Assembly (NCBI RefSeq): GCF_035590735.1
Contig: NZ_CP141595.1
Span: 4,189,001 to 4,253,000, forward strand
DNA from: Rossellomorea aquimaris
GTDB taxonomy: Bacteria > Bacillota > Bacilli > Bacillales > Bacillaceae_B
Reading direction: 5' to 3'
Length of the DNA stretch: 64,000 bases
Both the position numbers and the translations under genes were made by a program. The notes beneath the pieces were generated by a model. That model was not told where the DNA came from, did no database searches, and was given only the letters and a program-made list of their open reading frames with translations. This document shows, piece by piece, positions 1 to 9,247 of this stretch (positions are counted from its first letter, which is position 1; the number at the start of each line of letters is the position of its first letter).

Positions 1-379
1 CTTTATTCGCTGCACGTTGAAGAATTTTTCTCATACCACTGCCATAGTAAATATTATCTCCTAATATCATTGCAACTGAATCTTTTCCTATAAATTTTTC
101 ACCAATTAAAAAAGCCTGAGCTAAACCATCAGGGCTAGGCTGAACTTGATATTGAAGATCCAAACCAAATTGAGAACCATTTCCTAGAAGAGATTCGAAT
201 CGAGAAGTATCTTCTGGTGTAGAAATAATCAATATTTCTTTAATCCCTGCCAACATTAAAGTCGATAGTGGATAATAAATCATTGGTTTATCATAAATGG
301 GTAATAACTGTTTACTAGTTACCATTGTTAATGGATATAAGCGGGTCCCACTTCCACCGGCTAGAATAATCCCTTTCAT
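1..379 (-). CDS. rfbA: Glucose-1-phosphate thymidylyltransferase (partial)
   Basis: The N-terminal ~126 residues of a nucleotidyltransferase that makes dTDP-glucose from dTTP and glucose-1-phosphate, the first step to dTDP-L-rhamnose. The nucleotide-binding signature LAGGSGTRLYPLT follows the start directly, then YDKPMIYYPLSTLMLAGI and the substrate-site segment LGDNIYYGSG, all typical of RmlA/RfbA. The C-terminal part lies beyond the left edge of the window. It is the last visible gene of the leftward capsule operon, 76 bp behind the flippase gene, so dTDP-sugar genes (rmlB/C/D) probably continue outside. ATG at 379 has an upstream GGAGG-type site. The family call is very secure. Confidence 0.93.
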   Translation of the reverse strand, partial: MKGIILAGGSGTRLYPLTMVTSKQLLPIYDKPMIYYPLSTLMLAGIKEILIISTPEDTSRFESLLGNGSQFGLDLQYQVQPSPDGLAQAFLIGEKFIGKDSVAMILGDNIYYGSGMRKILQRAANK

Positions 380-455
380 AAAATACAGCCTCCTTACAAT
401 TAGTTTTAAATCAAAACACATTATCGAAGTTACATTATTCTACATTTACATAAAA

Positions 456-1874
456 TTATTTTTTCATTATTAATCTGAAGTTTTCTATTGTCCTGTTAAA
501 TTCATGGCGTTTTATTAACAAATAAAATAGGTAGAATAATAGATAAATTGCAGCAGCTTCCCAAGTCCCTATGAACCAAACAGTTAAAATAAATACTATT
601 GTCATTGATAATTCCATAAAAGTATCTAATTTTATTGTTATTTTAAGAATCTTACTTAAAATTATTTCTGCAACAATACATCTAAATGCTAGTAGAAAAA
701 CAATAGACAAAATTGAAAGAGTTAAATTTTGAAGAACAAGAACTGAAAATATTGTTATTATTAAACTCAGAACAAGAGAGAGTAAATTAATGAGCAACAT
801 TTGTTTTTCTTTTCTAAGTGTTTTTAGATAAGTATTTATTAATAATGACATTTTCCCTTCAAATAAGACCATCGGGAACAATAACCCCATATATATCAAA
901 CTTTCTGAATATTCAGGTATCCACATCGACATAATATAATTTAAAGGGTAATATAATATAAGGATTCCTATTAAAGGGACAGTAAGTAAATTTCTCATAT
1001 CTTTATAAATACTAGGTAAGTTTTTTTCATTAGTTCTTCTCAAAACTGGAAATAATATCAAACCAATAGCATTTATAAATACCATCATTAAATTTGAAAT
1101 ACTTAATGTCAAGGAAACTTTTCCGAACGTTTCAATATCCCACATATATTCGATTCCAAATCTAACTGTTCCGATTATTAAAGTACTTGCTATAAATGCT
1201 AATGATACCTTTATCCCAACACTAATGTTATTAATAGTTTCTCTAAAATCCAGGTAAAACGATGTTAATTTCCTGAATACGATATCTCTACAGCATACTA
1301 ATGTATATAAAAAGGATATAAATTTACCCACAAGATCTGCAGTAATCATAATTTGATATGATTTTAAGTCCAAGAGAATAAATACGATAATTAAAATAAA
1401 ATATATCGTTTTGCCAATTAGAATTGATATTGCATTCTCCCTCATTCTGTTGGTTCCTTGTAAAATAAACAAAAGCATTCCCCTAGGAATAACAATAAGT
1501 GAACTCAACAACATCATAGTTATAATAAATAACCTATCTGGATTATCTATTATAAGCCCTGCACACCCAATTATAGTAAGTGTAATTACTAATTCAAAAG
1601 TTATTAGCATCCAAAACTGAGAGAAAAACAAATTTTTATCTAATTCATCATATTTCTTTCCTCCATAACGTAGATACACTCCATCATTCCACCCAAAATG
1701 TAATAACGCAGTGTATAACGTATAAAAGAGATATAATTGCCAATATCCATACTCCTCAACACCTAAAACTTTAGGAACTATCGCTACTACTAGAATTGAA
1801 ATTAAAAGAGTAACTAAATTAGAAGATAAAGTGTAAGAAAAGTTCTTTATAAATAGTTGAGTTTTAGTATTCAA
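456..1874 (-). CDS. Wzx-type polysaccharide flippase
   Basis: A 472-residue, almost wholly hydrophobic protein with about 12-14 predicted membrane helices, of the MATE/MOP superfamily polysaccharide transporter (Wzx/RfbX) type. An N-terminal region with the pattern VPKVLGVEEYGYWQLY is typical of these flippases. It would move the undecaprenyl-diphosphate-linked repeat unit across the membrane for polymerisation by the neighbouring Wzy. The start is TTG at 1874, with a GGCGG-like site rather far upstream. AT-rich codon use matches neighbouring serotype genes. The specific substrate cannot be read from sequence. Confidence 0.85.
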   Translation of the reverse strand: MNTKTQLFIKNFSYTLSSNLVTLLISILVVAIVPKVLGVEEYGYWQLYLFYTLYTALLHFGWNDGVYLRYGGKKYDELDKNLFFSQFWMLITFELVITLTIIGCAGLIIDNPDRLFIITMMLLSSLIVIPRGMLLFILQGTNRMRENAISILIGKTIYFILIIVFILLDLKSYQIMITADLVGKFISFLYTLVCCRDIVFRKLTSFYLDFRETINNISVGIKVSLAFIASTLIIGTVRFGIEYMWDIETFGKVSLTLSISNLMMVFINAIGLILFPVLRRTNEKNLPSIYKDMRNLLTVPLIGILILYYPLNYIMSMWIPEYSESLIYMGLLFPMVLFEGKMSLLINTYLKTLRKEKQMLLINLLSLVLSLIITIFSVLVLQNLTLSILSIVFLLAFRCIVAEIILSKILKITIKLDTFMELSMTIVFILTVWFIGTWEAAAIYLLFYLFYLLIKRHEFNRTIENFRLIMKK

Positions 1875-1936
1875 GGTCTTGAAATCATCCGCCTTACAAT
1901 ATAATTGTTAATATGACAATTTATCAAACAAGATAC

Positions 1937-3223
1937 TTAATGTTCTTCTATAAATTCGATTAATTTTGTTAGTGACCTACTCCATGTAAAATGTTCAACA
2001 TTTTTATAATTATTCTTCCCTAATCCCTTTTTTCTCCATCGATTGTGAATATCATAAAGTACATTTTTGATTTCGTTAGATTCATTTATAGAATAGAAGT
2101 TTTCCTCATAACTATTAAGGAGTTTATAAGTTGGATCGTTTATATATTCAGATGTATTATTAATTAACAATATTTTAGTTAAACTCCCTATATAATCGTA
2201 CACCTTTCCAGGAATTTGGAGTGAACTAGAATTTCCAAATAAAATTAATAAATCACTAACTACAAGTTCTTTTATAAAATTTTCATAAGCTATTATTGGC
2301 TTTACTTCAATAACAGTTTCTAATCCTCTTTCTCGAATTAACTTATTATATTTTTCTACTTCATTAGTATACAATTTAAAATGTATCTCATTCTTGACAT
2401 CATCTTTTAACGTTGAGATAGCCTCAAAAAAAGGGAGAGGATTTCTATGAATTGGATTAAGTGCTCCTCCGTATATCATTGTTAGTTTTTCGTTATAGTG
2501 ACTTTCACTATAAGAATAATCTTCAGGATCAAATCCAGACCTTGTTATATCAACTTTTGATGGCTCTATTGGATATTTGTCAATGTATAGCTTTCTTGTA
2601 GTTTCCGTAACTACATACACTTTAATCGCATGTTTCAAAATTTTTTTTTCAATTCTTTTTTCTAAATGGAAACGAAAAAATCCCCTTTTTCTACTTTGCT
2701 CATAAACCCAAGGGTCACCATAATATAAAATATGAGGGATATTATATACACGACTAATGTTATGTCCTATTAAATGAGACGTATATGGACTGGCTGATGA
2801 AATAATATAGTCAGGATTAATATCGTCTATAATATTCTTTATTTTTTTTATAGCAACAGGATACCAATCAATAACAGGATCAGGCAATAACATACGCTCT
2901 TTAGTGTTATGTGCAATCTTTTTAACCCTCTTCATTAGACGCTTATGGACACGTATTTTACTTTCAGCGTTATATGTTTTTTCCGCCTCTTTACTTTTTT
3001 TATAGTAATGTTTATGAAGAAATCCTAAATCACTTCGATATATACTAACATTGTTATTAAGTCGCTTCAGTAAAGTATTTCCTACTTCTCCTTCGCTAAC
3101 ATTAACTGTTAAAACAAAAACTCTAAACTTTTCACTTAGGTTTTTAACTATTTGGAAGTTCATTGTACTAGTTGAACCATTCATTGGAGGAAAATGATAA
3201 GTTATAAATAAAATATTTTTCAC
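1937..3223 (-). CDS. Glycosyltransferase, GT4-like
   Basis: About 428 residues, probably a GT-B fold glycosyltransferase that adds one sugar of the capsule repeat unit at the cytoplasmic face. The N-terminus (ILFITYHFPPMNGSTSTMNF) is the usual start of the acceptor domain in family 4 enzymes, and a C-terminal segment with IPGKVYDYIGSLTKILLI matches the donor-domain K-x-x-x-Y motif of this subgroup. GTG at 3223 is preferred over a GTG 12 bases upstream because AGAGGGAG then sits at a proper distance. This start overlaps the Wzy stop by GTGA, suggesting translational coupling. Donor and acceptor are unknown. Confidence 0.78.
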   Translation of the reverse strand: MKNILFITYHFPPMNGSTSTMNFQIVKNLSEKFRVFVLTVNVSEGEVGNTLLKRLNNNVSIYRSDLGFLHKHYYKKSKEAEKTYNAESKIRVHKRLMKRVKKIAHNTKERMLLPDPVIDWYPVAIKKIKNIIDDINPDYIISSASPYTSHLIGHNISRVYNIPHILYYGDPWVYEQSRKRGFFRFHLEKRIEKKILKHAIKVYVVTETTRKLYIDKYPIEPSKVDITRSGFDPEDYSYSESHYNEKLTMIYGGALNPIHRNPLPFFEAISTLKDDVKNEIHFKLYTNEVEKYNKLIRERGLETVIEVKPIIAYENFIKELVVSDLLILFGNSSSLQIPGKVYDYIGSLTKILLINNTSEYINDPTYKLLNSYEENFYSINESNEIKNVLYDIHNRWRKKGLGKNNYKNVEHFTWSRSLTKLIEFIEEH

Positions 3224-4554
3224 CCGGTGTCCCACTCCCTCTTTTTCTTTCTATAATTTTTGTTTGAGTGTATTTGGAACAAAAATATTACTAATAATGT
3301 AATCCAGAAGTCGACAAAAATCATAACATATTCTCTTATACTAAATAATAAAATCACAGAAATTAACGATAAATATAATAGAATAACATCATCTTTGTTT
3401 TTTTGATATTTATAATACAAGTAAGTTGATACAAAACCTACCATTCCATAAAATAATAATAGACCAATCATTCCTGATTCTGTATAAATATAAAACTGGC
3501 CAAGCGTTGTATTATATGCATATGGAATATAGACAAAATCTAATACCAAAAAGTTATCTTGATAATCTATTAAATTTATTTGGTCTAATACCTTATAAAA
3601 AAACCTCAAGGTACTTCCAAATAATGGGACATCATTATGATCCATTGTTAGATACTTATCAAATGATGCAATATTCGCAGCATAATATGAAATTAATTTC
3701 ACTATATAACTTGGCAAACTTATTCCAAATAATGATCCCTGAGCCATTGATTGTTTATTTAGTAGACTTTGAGTAAGTGTAAAAAAGTAAATAAAAGTAA
3801 CCCCTACAGATGCAATAACAAAATAATTCCTTACTCTCTTAATACTATTTCTACTTTTACGGGATACATAATGTTGAATATTCGATATGAATTTTCTACC
3901 ATTAAAATATAGAAATATTATGATATTCAATACTATAATATATAAAAGAATATTTCTTTTAACTGAAATATTCATTAACACTTCAATTATAAACATAACT
4001 GTAGCTTGTTTTCTTTTAGGCTTAAACTTAAGAATATAAATTAGAAGGAACATGGAATTGACCATACTTAACTTCATTAAATACATTGGGACTGAACTTA
4101 AAGAAATTTCATCAAATGCAAACGCCACATTCAATAAGTTGGGATTAACCAAAACATTTAATAACCCAAGTTGCTTTTCTATTTTATAAAGGAAATATAA
4201 ATAGCCAATTAGACTTAATAAAAACAAGAATCGGAATATTTTTATATCCTCAACAGCAATTCCACGTTTATATTCTGATAGAAGATTCTTTTTAGCTGTT
4301 TTATTAATATTACGAGGCTTCTTAACTAAATGGAACACTGTAACCCCAAACAAAAAAGCAATCAACGAAACTAATATTATAGTAAATGCTCTTCCCGATA
4401 AATCCTGATCGATAAAATCAACTGAATAAAATATAGTAAATGCAAGAAAAAAATTACCTAAAAATATGGATAACGGGCTAATATAGTTTTTATATATTTT
4501 CTTTGATAATATCAAAGTGAAAATTAATAAAAACAAGAAAAGCAATGTAAGCAT
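3220..4554 (-). CDS. Wzy-like polysaccharide polymerase (O-antigen polymerase)
   Basis: A 444-residue integral membrane protein with about 10-12 hydrophobic helices and a large extracytoplasmic loop in the C-terminal half. This topology, and its position among flippase and glycosyltransferase genes, are those of a Wzy polymerase, which joins lipid-linked repeat units outside the membrane. Sequence conservation in Wzy proteins is low, so the call rests on topology, length and context. ATG at 4554 has GAAGGTGA seven bases upstream and lies directly beside the stop of the gene before it. It overlaps the next gene by four bases. Confidence 0.72.
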   Translation of the reverse strand: MLTLLFLFLLIFTLILSKKIYKNYISPLSIFLGNFFLAFTIFYSVDFIDQDLSGRAFTIILVSLIAFLFGVTVFHLVKKPRNINKTAKKNLLSEYKRGIAVEDIKIFRFLFLLSLIGYLYFLYKIEKQLGLLNVLVNPNLLNVAFAFDEISLSSVPMYLMKLSMVNSMFLLIYILKFKPKRKQATVMFIIEVLMNISVKRNILLYIIVLNIIIFLYFNGRKFISNIQHYVSRKSRNSIKRVRNYFVIASVGVTFIYFFTLTQSLLNKQSMAQGSLFGISLPSYIVKLISYYAANIASFDKYLTMDHNDVPLFGSTLRFFYKVLDQINLIDYQDNFLVLDFVYIPYAYNTTLGQFYIYTESGMIGLLLFYGMVGFVSTYLYYKYQKNKDDVILLYLSLISVILLFSIREYVMIFVDFWITLLVIFLFQIHSNKNYRKKKREWDTG

Positions 4555-5679
4555 CTATTCACCTTCATTCAGTAAATCATTCCATGTTTTTAAATTTTGC
4601 TCAAAAGAAAATGATTCGTTCCACCTTTTATATGCATTATTACTATACAATGTCCACTTTTCATATGATTTAGATAAATTCAAAACTGCTTGAATCCAAC
4701 CTTCATTACTTTTTATATCGTTGACCAAAATACCAGAATTATTTTTAACTACCTGGTCATTAAATCCTACATTTGATGCAATAACGGGCAATGCTGTCGA
4801 CATATATTGCACTAGCTTAAACCCACCTTTACCTAAAGCATATTCTCCGTAAATTAAAGGCATTATTCCTATATGTGAATCATATATCTGTTCTTTTGCA
4901 GCCTCTCTAGTCCACTTTATATTTGTTATTTTTAAATTTTCAGTACTGTATACGAGTGGTTTATTGCATACTACTATTAGTTCTAATTGTTTTTGAGTTG
5001 TTTCCTTTAGTATTTTTGCGGTTTCATCTAGTACTCCGATTATATTTTCAAGGTTGGGCATATTTGCTGCAGTTGCAACCCAAACTATTTTAATTTTATT
5101 AAAATATGTTGCCTTTCGCTTCTCACGTAATAACTCTTCATCAAAGCCTTGTAAATCCCCATCTGTTGTGGGTAAAAGAACTACTTTATTATGATAAACA
5201 GAATTTATTTTAGATTTCAGAAAGTCACTAGTAACAACTATCGCTTTACTATTTAGTTCTAATATTATTTTTTCTTTTTTGGAAATTTCATTTCTCTCAA
5301 AAATATTATCATCGAAATCCCAATACAAAGAAGATCTTTGAGAAACCTTTTTTATTAAAAATTCAAGAAAAACTGGAGTATACCTAGGGCAAAATAATTT
5401 AGAAACAATTACATGTTGAGGTTTATTTATTAAGTCTATCAATAGAAAATAAGTTACTCTTGATAACATCACAATATAGTAAATAAACCCTAATACTAAA
5501 TATGATAATTTATTTTTTTTATCAGTATTCATATGTTTCTCATATAATTTTTTCGGAGCTATATCTCGAACAACTACGTTACCATCTAAAAAGTTGACAT
5601 ATTGTATTATTCTATAATAACTAGATGGGGTAATATCTTTGTTTCGCACATAAACTGATATGTTTTTTTTATCTTGCAT
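4555..5679 (-). CDS. Glycosyltransferase, GT4-like
   Basis: About 374 residues with the features of a GT-B retaining transferase: an N-terminal acceptor domain, an aspartate-rich segment (WDFDDNIFE) seen in a subgroup of capsule GT4 enzymes, and a C-terminal donor-binding segment GKGGFKLVQYMSTALPVIAS. It would add one sugar to the lipid-linked repeat unit. I chose the ATG at 5679 because GGAAAGGT lies ten bases ahead of it; an ATG 24 bases upstream lacks a ribosome site. No specificity can be assigned. Confidence 0.75.
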   Translation of the reverse strand: MQDKKNISVYVRNKDITPSSYYRIIQYVNFLDGNVVVRDIAPKKLYEKHMNTDKKNKLSYLVLGFIYYIVMLSRVTYFLLIDLINKPQHVIVSKLFCPRYTPVFLEFLIKKVSQRSSLYWDFDDNIFERNEISKKEKIILELNSKAIVVTSDFLKSKINSVYHNKVVLLPTTDGDLQGFDEELLREKRKATYFNKIKIVWVATAANMPNLENIIGVLDETAKILKETTQKQLELIVVCNKPLVYSTENLKITNIKWTREAAKEQIYDSHIGIMPLIYGEYALGKGGFKLVQYMSTALPVIASNVGFNDQVVKNNSGILVNDIKSNEGWIQAVLNLSKSYEKWTLYSNNAYKRWNESFSFEQNLKTWNDLLNEGE

Positions 5680-5751
5680 TTGAGCAATTACCTTTCCCTT
5701 CATTGTATTTGCTATATTCCATTTTTGATTACTACTAACTTATCAACTATT

Positions 5752-6306
5752 CTATTGAATCGGAATGCTTTGGGTCTCTCTTTTTTGTACGATAATTACA
5801 TTGTCAGGATATTCTCCTTTTACGATACTCCCGGATCCAATCACACAATTATTACCTATTTTAGTGCCTCTTAAAATAACAGTATTGGCACCAATCCAAA
5901 CATTATCACCTATTTCAACTGGCGAAGTTCTATATTTATTCTCTTTTACTCCCCCTGCAGTTCTGAAATCGTGGTCATGATCATATACCAATACGTTTGG
6001 GCCAAAAATTGAATTCTTCCCAATTTTTATCTTATGGTGACTTGTTATTATACATCCATAATTAAATGCCGTATTTTCACCTACAATTAATTCAGCACTA
6101 TTCCTTACTCGTAACTTTGTATGACTATGTGCTCGTACTCTTTTATTCAATATTAATCTAGCATTTTTCCCTATATCAATTTCTGTATTAGGTGAAAATC
6201 TCTCAATCAAACTAAACTTAAAGCTTTTCCAATGAAACATTTTAATAACTAGGAATTTTATTAATGTGTAGGATACACTAATAAGATTTTTTAGGTTACG
6301 TTTCAT
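5752..6306 (-). CDS. Hexapeptide-repeat acyltransferase (WbbJ/LbH family)
   Basis: A 184-residue O-acetyltransferase candidate with left-handed beta-helix hexapeptide repeats: IGKNSIFGPNVLVYDHDHDF, IGDNVWIGANTVILRGTKIG and IGNNCVIGSGSIVKG. The catalytic histidine region VYDHDHDF matches WbbJ/LacA-type enzymes. A hydrophobic stretch near the N-terminus could hold it at the membrane. In this operon it most likely O-acetylates a capsule sugar using acetyl-CoA. ATG at 6306 has GGGAG nine bases upstream. The family is secure; the acceptor is not known. Confidence 0.87.
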   Translation of the reverse strand: MKRNLKNLISVSYTLIKFLVIKMFHWKSFKFSLIERFSPNTEIDIGKNARLILNKRVRAHSHTKLRVRNSAELIVGENTAFNYGCIITSHHKIKIGKNSIFGPNVLVYDHDHDFRTAGGVKENKYRTSPVEIGDNVWIGANTVILRGTKIGNNCVIGSGSIVKGEYPDNVIIVQKRETQSIPIQ

Positions 6307-6362
6307 ACTTTTGTCTCCCTATTTACTTATTTACTGAATTCCATAAGAAAGTTAGTATAACT

Positions 6363-7469
6363 TCATCTGATATCCATAATCTCTAGCATATGTTGATTAA
6401 CTTTATTTACATCGTATTTTTCTTCACAAAATTTCATACTATTCTTTGACATATGTTTGACCTTTTGAGGATTTTCAATCATATATATCATCTTATCTAC
6501 TAGACTGTTGGTATTTTTAGGTTCCACTAAAAATCCATTAACTTCATTACTTACAGCATCTCGGCAACCTGGCCAATCAGTTGTTAAAATCGGGCGCCCC
6601 ATTGCCATTGCCTCTAAAATAGTCCTTGGTAGTCCTTCTCGATAATACGTTGGCAATACAAATATTTTTGACTTGGTTATAAACGGAACAACATCTTTTG
6701 TTTCCCCTGGAAATTCAATAGATCCGTCCGTTATAAATGGTTCTAAGTCCTTGGGTCTAATAGCTCCAAGAGAGTTATCGTAGCCTCCAACTAAAATAAA
6801 GCGTGCTTGTGGATACTCTTTTTTAACTCTCCTAGCCGCTTCTGCAAACTCAAATACACCTTTTTCTTTAATAATTCTAGCAATCATTAAAAATATAGGT
6901 TCTTCGGGTAAGTCAGTAGCTTTAAACTTTACCATATTTACCCCTGAGCCATTAACACGGACTGCTTTATCTTGTGGTAAGTATTCCAAGTGAACAAAGC
7001 GTTCTAAATCATCATTATTTTGAAAAATAATCTTGTTACAACCTTTAAATGCTTGTTTATAAAGTAATCCTGTAACATTTCTTAGTAATTTTGCCTTAAC
7101 ACTATTAGATGCATATACACGTCCTAAACCAGTAACCATTGGATATATTTTCTTAACCCCAGACTTTTTAGCAGCCAAACTACCATAAATAACAGGTTTA
7201 ATAGTGTAACTAAAGACTAAATCAGGACTTTCTGCTTTTATTACGTTCTTAAGCTTGTTATAGTATTTCAAATCCCCAATAATACTTGTATTATCCTTTG
7301 AAAATGGAACCTCAATAAATTTCACACCAAGTTCTAATACCTCATCTATATATTCTTTATTTGGACCAATAGCTATTACTTCGTGGCCTCTTGAAATAAT
7401 ATTCTTTATAAGATCTCCTCTGAAATTAAATAGTGTTTTATTTTTGGGGGATATCACCATTATTTTCAT
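6363..7469 (-). CDS. Glycosyltransferase family 4 (CapM/EpsD-like)
   Basis: About 368 residues with a full GT4 layout: N-terminal ISPKNKTLFNFRGDLIKNI acceptor domain, donor domain with LMIARIIKEKGVFEFAEAA, and the E-x7-E motif EGLPRTILEAMAMGRPI. It belongs to the CapM/PglA-like group that often adds the second sugar of a repeat unit after the initiating phosphosugar transferase. ATG at 7469 is chosen because GAGGTG lies at correct spacing; an in-frame GTG nine bases upstream would overlap this site. Confidence 0.85.
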   Translation of the reverse strand: MKIMVISPKNKTLFNFRGDLIKNIISRGHEVIAIGPNKEYIDEVLELGVKFIEVPFSKDNTSIIGDLKYYNKLKNVIKAESPDLVFSYTIKPVIYGSLAAKKSGVKKIYPMVTGLGRVYASNSVKAKLLRNVTGLLYKQAFKGCNKIIFQNNDDLERFVHLEYLPQDKAVRVNGSGVNMVKFKATDLPEEPIFLMIARIIKEKGVFEFAEAARRVKKEYPQARFILVGGYDNSLGAIRPKDLEPFITDGSIEFPGETKDVVPFITKSKIFVLPTYYREGLPRTILEAMAMGRPILTTDWPGCRDAVSNEVNGFLVEPKNTNSLVDKMIYMIENPQKVKHMSKNSMKFCEEKYDVNKVNQHMLEIMDIR

Positions 7470-7494
7470 GCATTTCACCTCTTATCATATATTC

Positions 7495-8400
7495 TTAAAC
7501 CTTACTACTTCTTAAATTTTTTAAAGTTAACTTAAACAACCTCTCCTCAACCTTATCTGAAACAAATGAATTATGAGGTGTAACAATAACCCTTTCTATA
7601 TCCCATAAAGGATTATTTTTCGACAACGGCTCTTCCTCAAATACATCAAGGGCGACTCCAAGAAACTTATCATTTAGAAGAGCTGTTATTAATGCATCTT
7701 CATCTATGATTCCGCCTCGAGATACATTTACAAGCACACAATTGTCTTTCATCTTTGCAATTTTATTAGCATCTACCAAATGATTTGTTTCACTTGTATG
7801 AGGAATTGTAAAGACAACAATATCACTTTTACTTAATACCTCTTCAATTTTTGCAATATTATAGTATTCATTAACTATCCCTGAATTAATAACACTCCTA
7901 CTAACACCAAAAATATTTACTCCAAACGCCTTCAAACGTTTAGCGACTTCTCTTCCTACGCTACCAAAACCGATGATAGCCACGTTCTTATCTGTTAACT
8001 CAAACAGGTTACGTCGTTTTTCCCAGTTATGTTCAGACTGTGATTTATAAAATTGCAGACTCTTTTTATAAATTTCTAGAACCTTTAGGACAACCCATTC
8101 AGCCATTGGAATACTATATACATCTTTGGCGTTATAAAGTTTTATTCTTTGTTCTTTTATATAATCTAGGGGTACCCTATCCACTCCGGCACTAGTAAGT
8201 TGTATATATTTAAGGCTCTTAAATTTTTTAATGTCATTATATAGGAATAGACTATTACAAACTACAGCATCAATATCTGAAACATCAACTTGTAAAGGTA
8301 GCCTCTCATCCTGAATAAATAAAATTTCATAACCAAGTGATTGTAAGGTATTTAGTTGTTCTTTATTATAATTAAATGCCCCAGTAAGTAATAGTTTCAT
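7495..8400 (-). CDS. D-isomer-specific 2-hydroxyacid dehydrogenase
   Basis: About 301 residues of the NAD(P)-dependent D-2-hydroxyacid dehydrogenase family. Visible marks are the nucleotide-binding motif VAIIGFGSVGREVAKRLKAF, the substrate arginine in LVNVSRGGIIDEDALI, the glutamate in ALDVFEEEPL and the catalytic histidine in VIVTPHNSF. The enzyme reduces a 2-keto acid or oxidises a 2-hydroxyacid. The gene lies just downstream of an HpcH/HpaI aldolase gene in a capsule operon, which suggests that the two make or modify an acidic component of the polymer; this is inference. ATG at 8400 has GAGGAAG upstream, and an upstream in-frame start would overlap the aldolase gene. Confidence 0.85.
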   Translation of the reverse strand: MKLLLTGAFNYNKEQLNTLQSLGYEILFIQDERLPLQVDVSDIDAVVCNSLFLYNDIKKFKSLKYIQLTSAGVDRVPLDYIKEQRIKLYNAKDVYSIPMAEWVVLKVLEIYKKSLQFYKSQSEHNWEKRRNLFELTDKNVAIIGFGSVGREVAKRLKAFGVNIFGVSRSVINSGIVNEYYNIAKIEEVLSKSDIVVFTIPHTSETNHLVDANKIAKMKDNCVLVNVSRGGIIDEDALITALLNDKFLGVALDVFEEEPLSKNNPLWDIERVIVTPHNSFVSDKVEERLFKLTLKNLRSSKV

Positions 8401-8422
8401 ATTTACTTCCTCTTCTATACAG

Positions 8423-9247
8423 TTATTTCGTATTGGTATATACAATCTCTATCACTTTATCCTTAACAAACTTTTGGTTTTCTACAAAAAAACCTTTTTC
8501 TTTCCTCTTTAATTGATCTTCAAAGTCTCTTATCTGATTAATTCCGAATTTAAAAATCTCTTCTACCATTCCAGTATCACTATTTTTTTTAGTATCACAA
8601 AAACTTCTAGATAAAATTGCCATGTTAGAACTTAAACGATAATGCTCCGCAATAATGTTCTCTGCAGGAAGAGTTCCTTGTCCGAGTTGTGCTATCCCAC
8701 CAAAACCATACAGGATTCCTCTAGCTTCAAACTTTTTACATAGCATTTCAACAGTACCATTTGCTAAAAGTTCAAACATAAATTTCATATTATAGCTAAG
8801 GTGTAGATCATTTAATCCGATATGAATATAGTCAATACCTCGAACAGTTAAAATATAGTCTATATTTTCTACCGCCTCCGAGGTTTCCCACAAAAGACAA
8901 ACTTTTGCTCTATCATTTACATAATGGACAAAAAGCTCAACTTCCTCTTTAGTTTTAAAAAATGGGAGCATTACAATGTCTGCTCCATCTTTGATCACTT
9001 TATCTATCTCTTTTTTTGACCCTTCATATATCGGATTTACTCGAACTAGCAATTCAGAATTGGTTAGTTCCTTTTTTATTTTTTTTACATCTTCTATATT
9101 ATGTCTGGATATGACTGTATCTAAATGGCCTTGCCGTGTGTCTTTTCCATTAATCTCAAGGTCAATAAAAATCCAATCTACCCCACTATTTTCCGCTATC
9201 TTGGCAATTGCCGCTTGATTTGTAATGTACATCAACTTTAAAGCCAT
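8423..9247 (-). CDS. HpcH/HpaI-family aldolase (citrate lyase beta-like)
   Basis: A 274-residue TIM-barrel aldolase. The motifs seen are LVRVNP (substrate arginine), GADIVMLPFF, the metal-binding glutamate in LLWETSEAVENIDYI and the metal-binding aspartate in IHIGLNDLHLSY. Family members join or cleave pyruvate or acetyl-CoA units and aldehydes. It is not a usual capsule gene. With the adjoining 2-hydroxyacid dehydrogenase it could form a 2,4-dihydroxy acid or similar substituent (inference). ATG at 9247 has GAAGGAAT upstream and abuts the sugar transferase stop. The family is clear, the substrate open. Confidence 0.83.
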   Translation of the reverse strand: MALKLMYITNQAAIAKIAENSGVDWIFIDLEINGKDTRQGHLDTVISRHNIEDVKKIKKELTNSELLVRVNPIYEGSKKEIDKVIKDGADIVMLPFFKTKEEVELFVHYVNDRAKVCLLWETSEAVENIDYILTVRGIDYIHIGLNDLHLSYNMKFMFELLANGTVEMLCKKFEARGILYGFGGIAQLGQGTLPAENIIAEHYRLSSNMAILSRSFCDTKKNSDTGMVEEIFKFGINQIRDFEDQLKRKEKGFFVENQKFVKDKVIEIVYTNTK

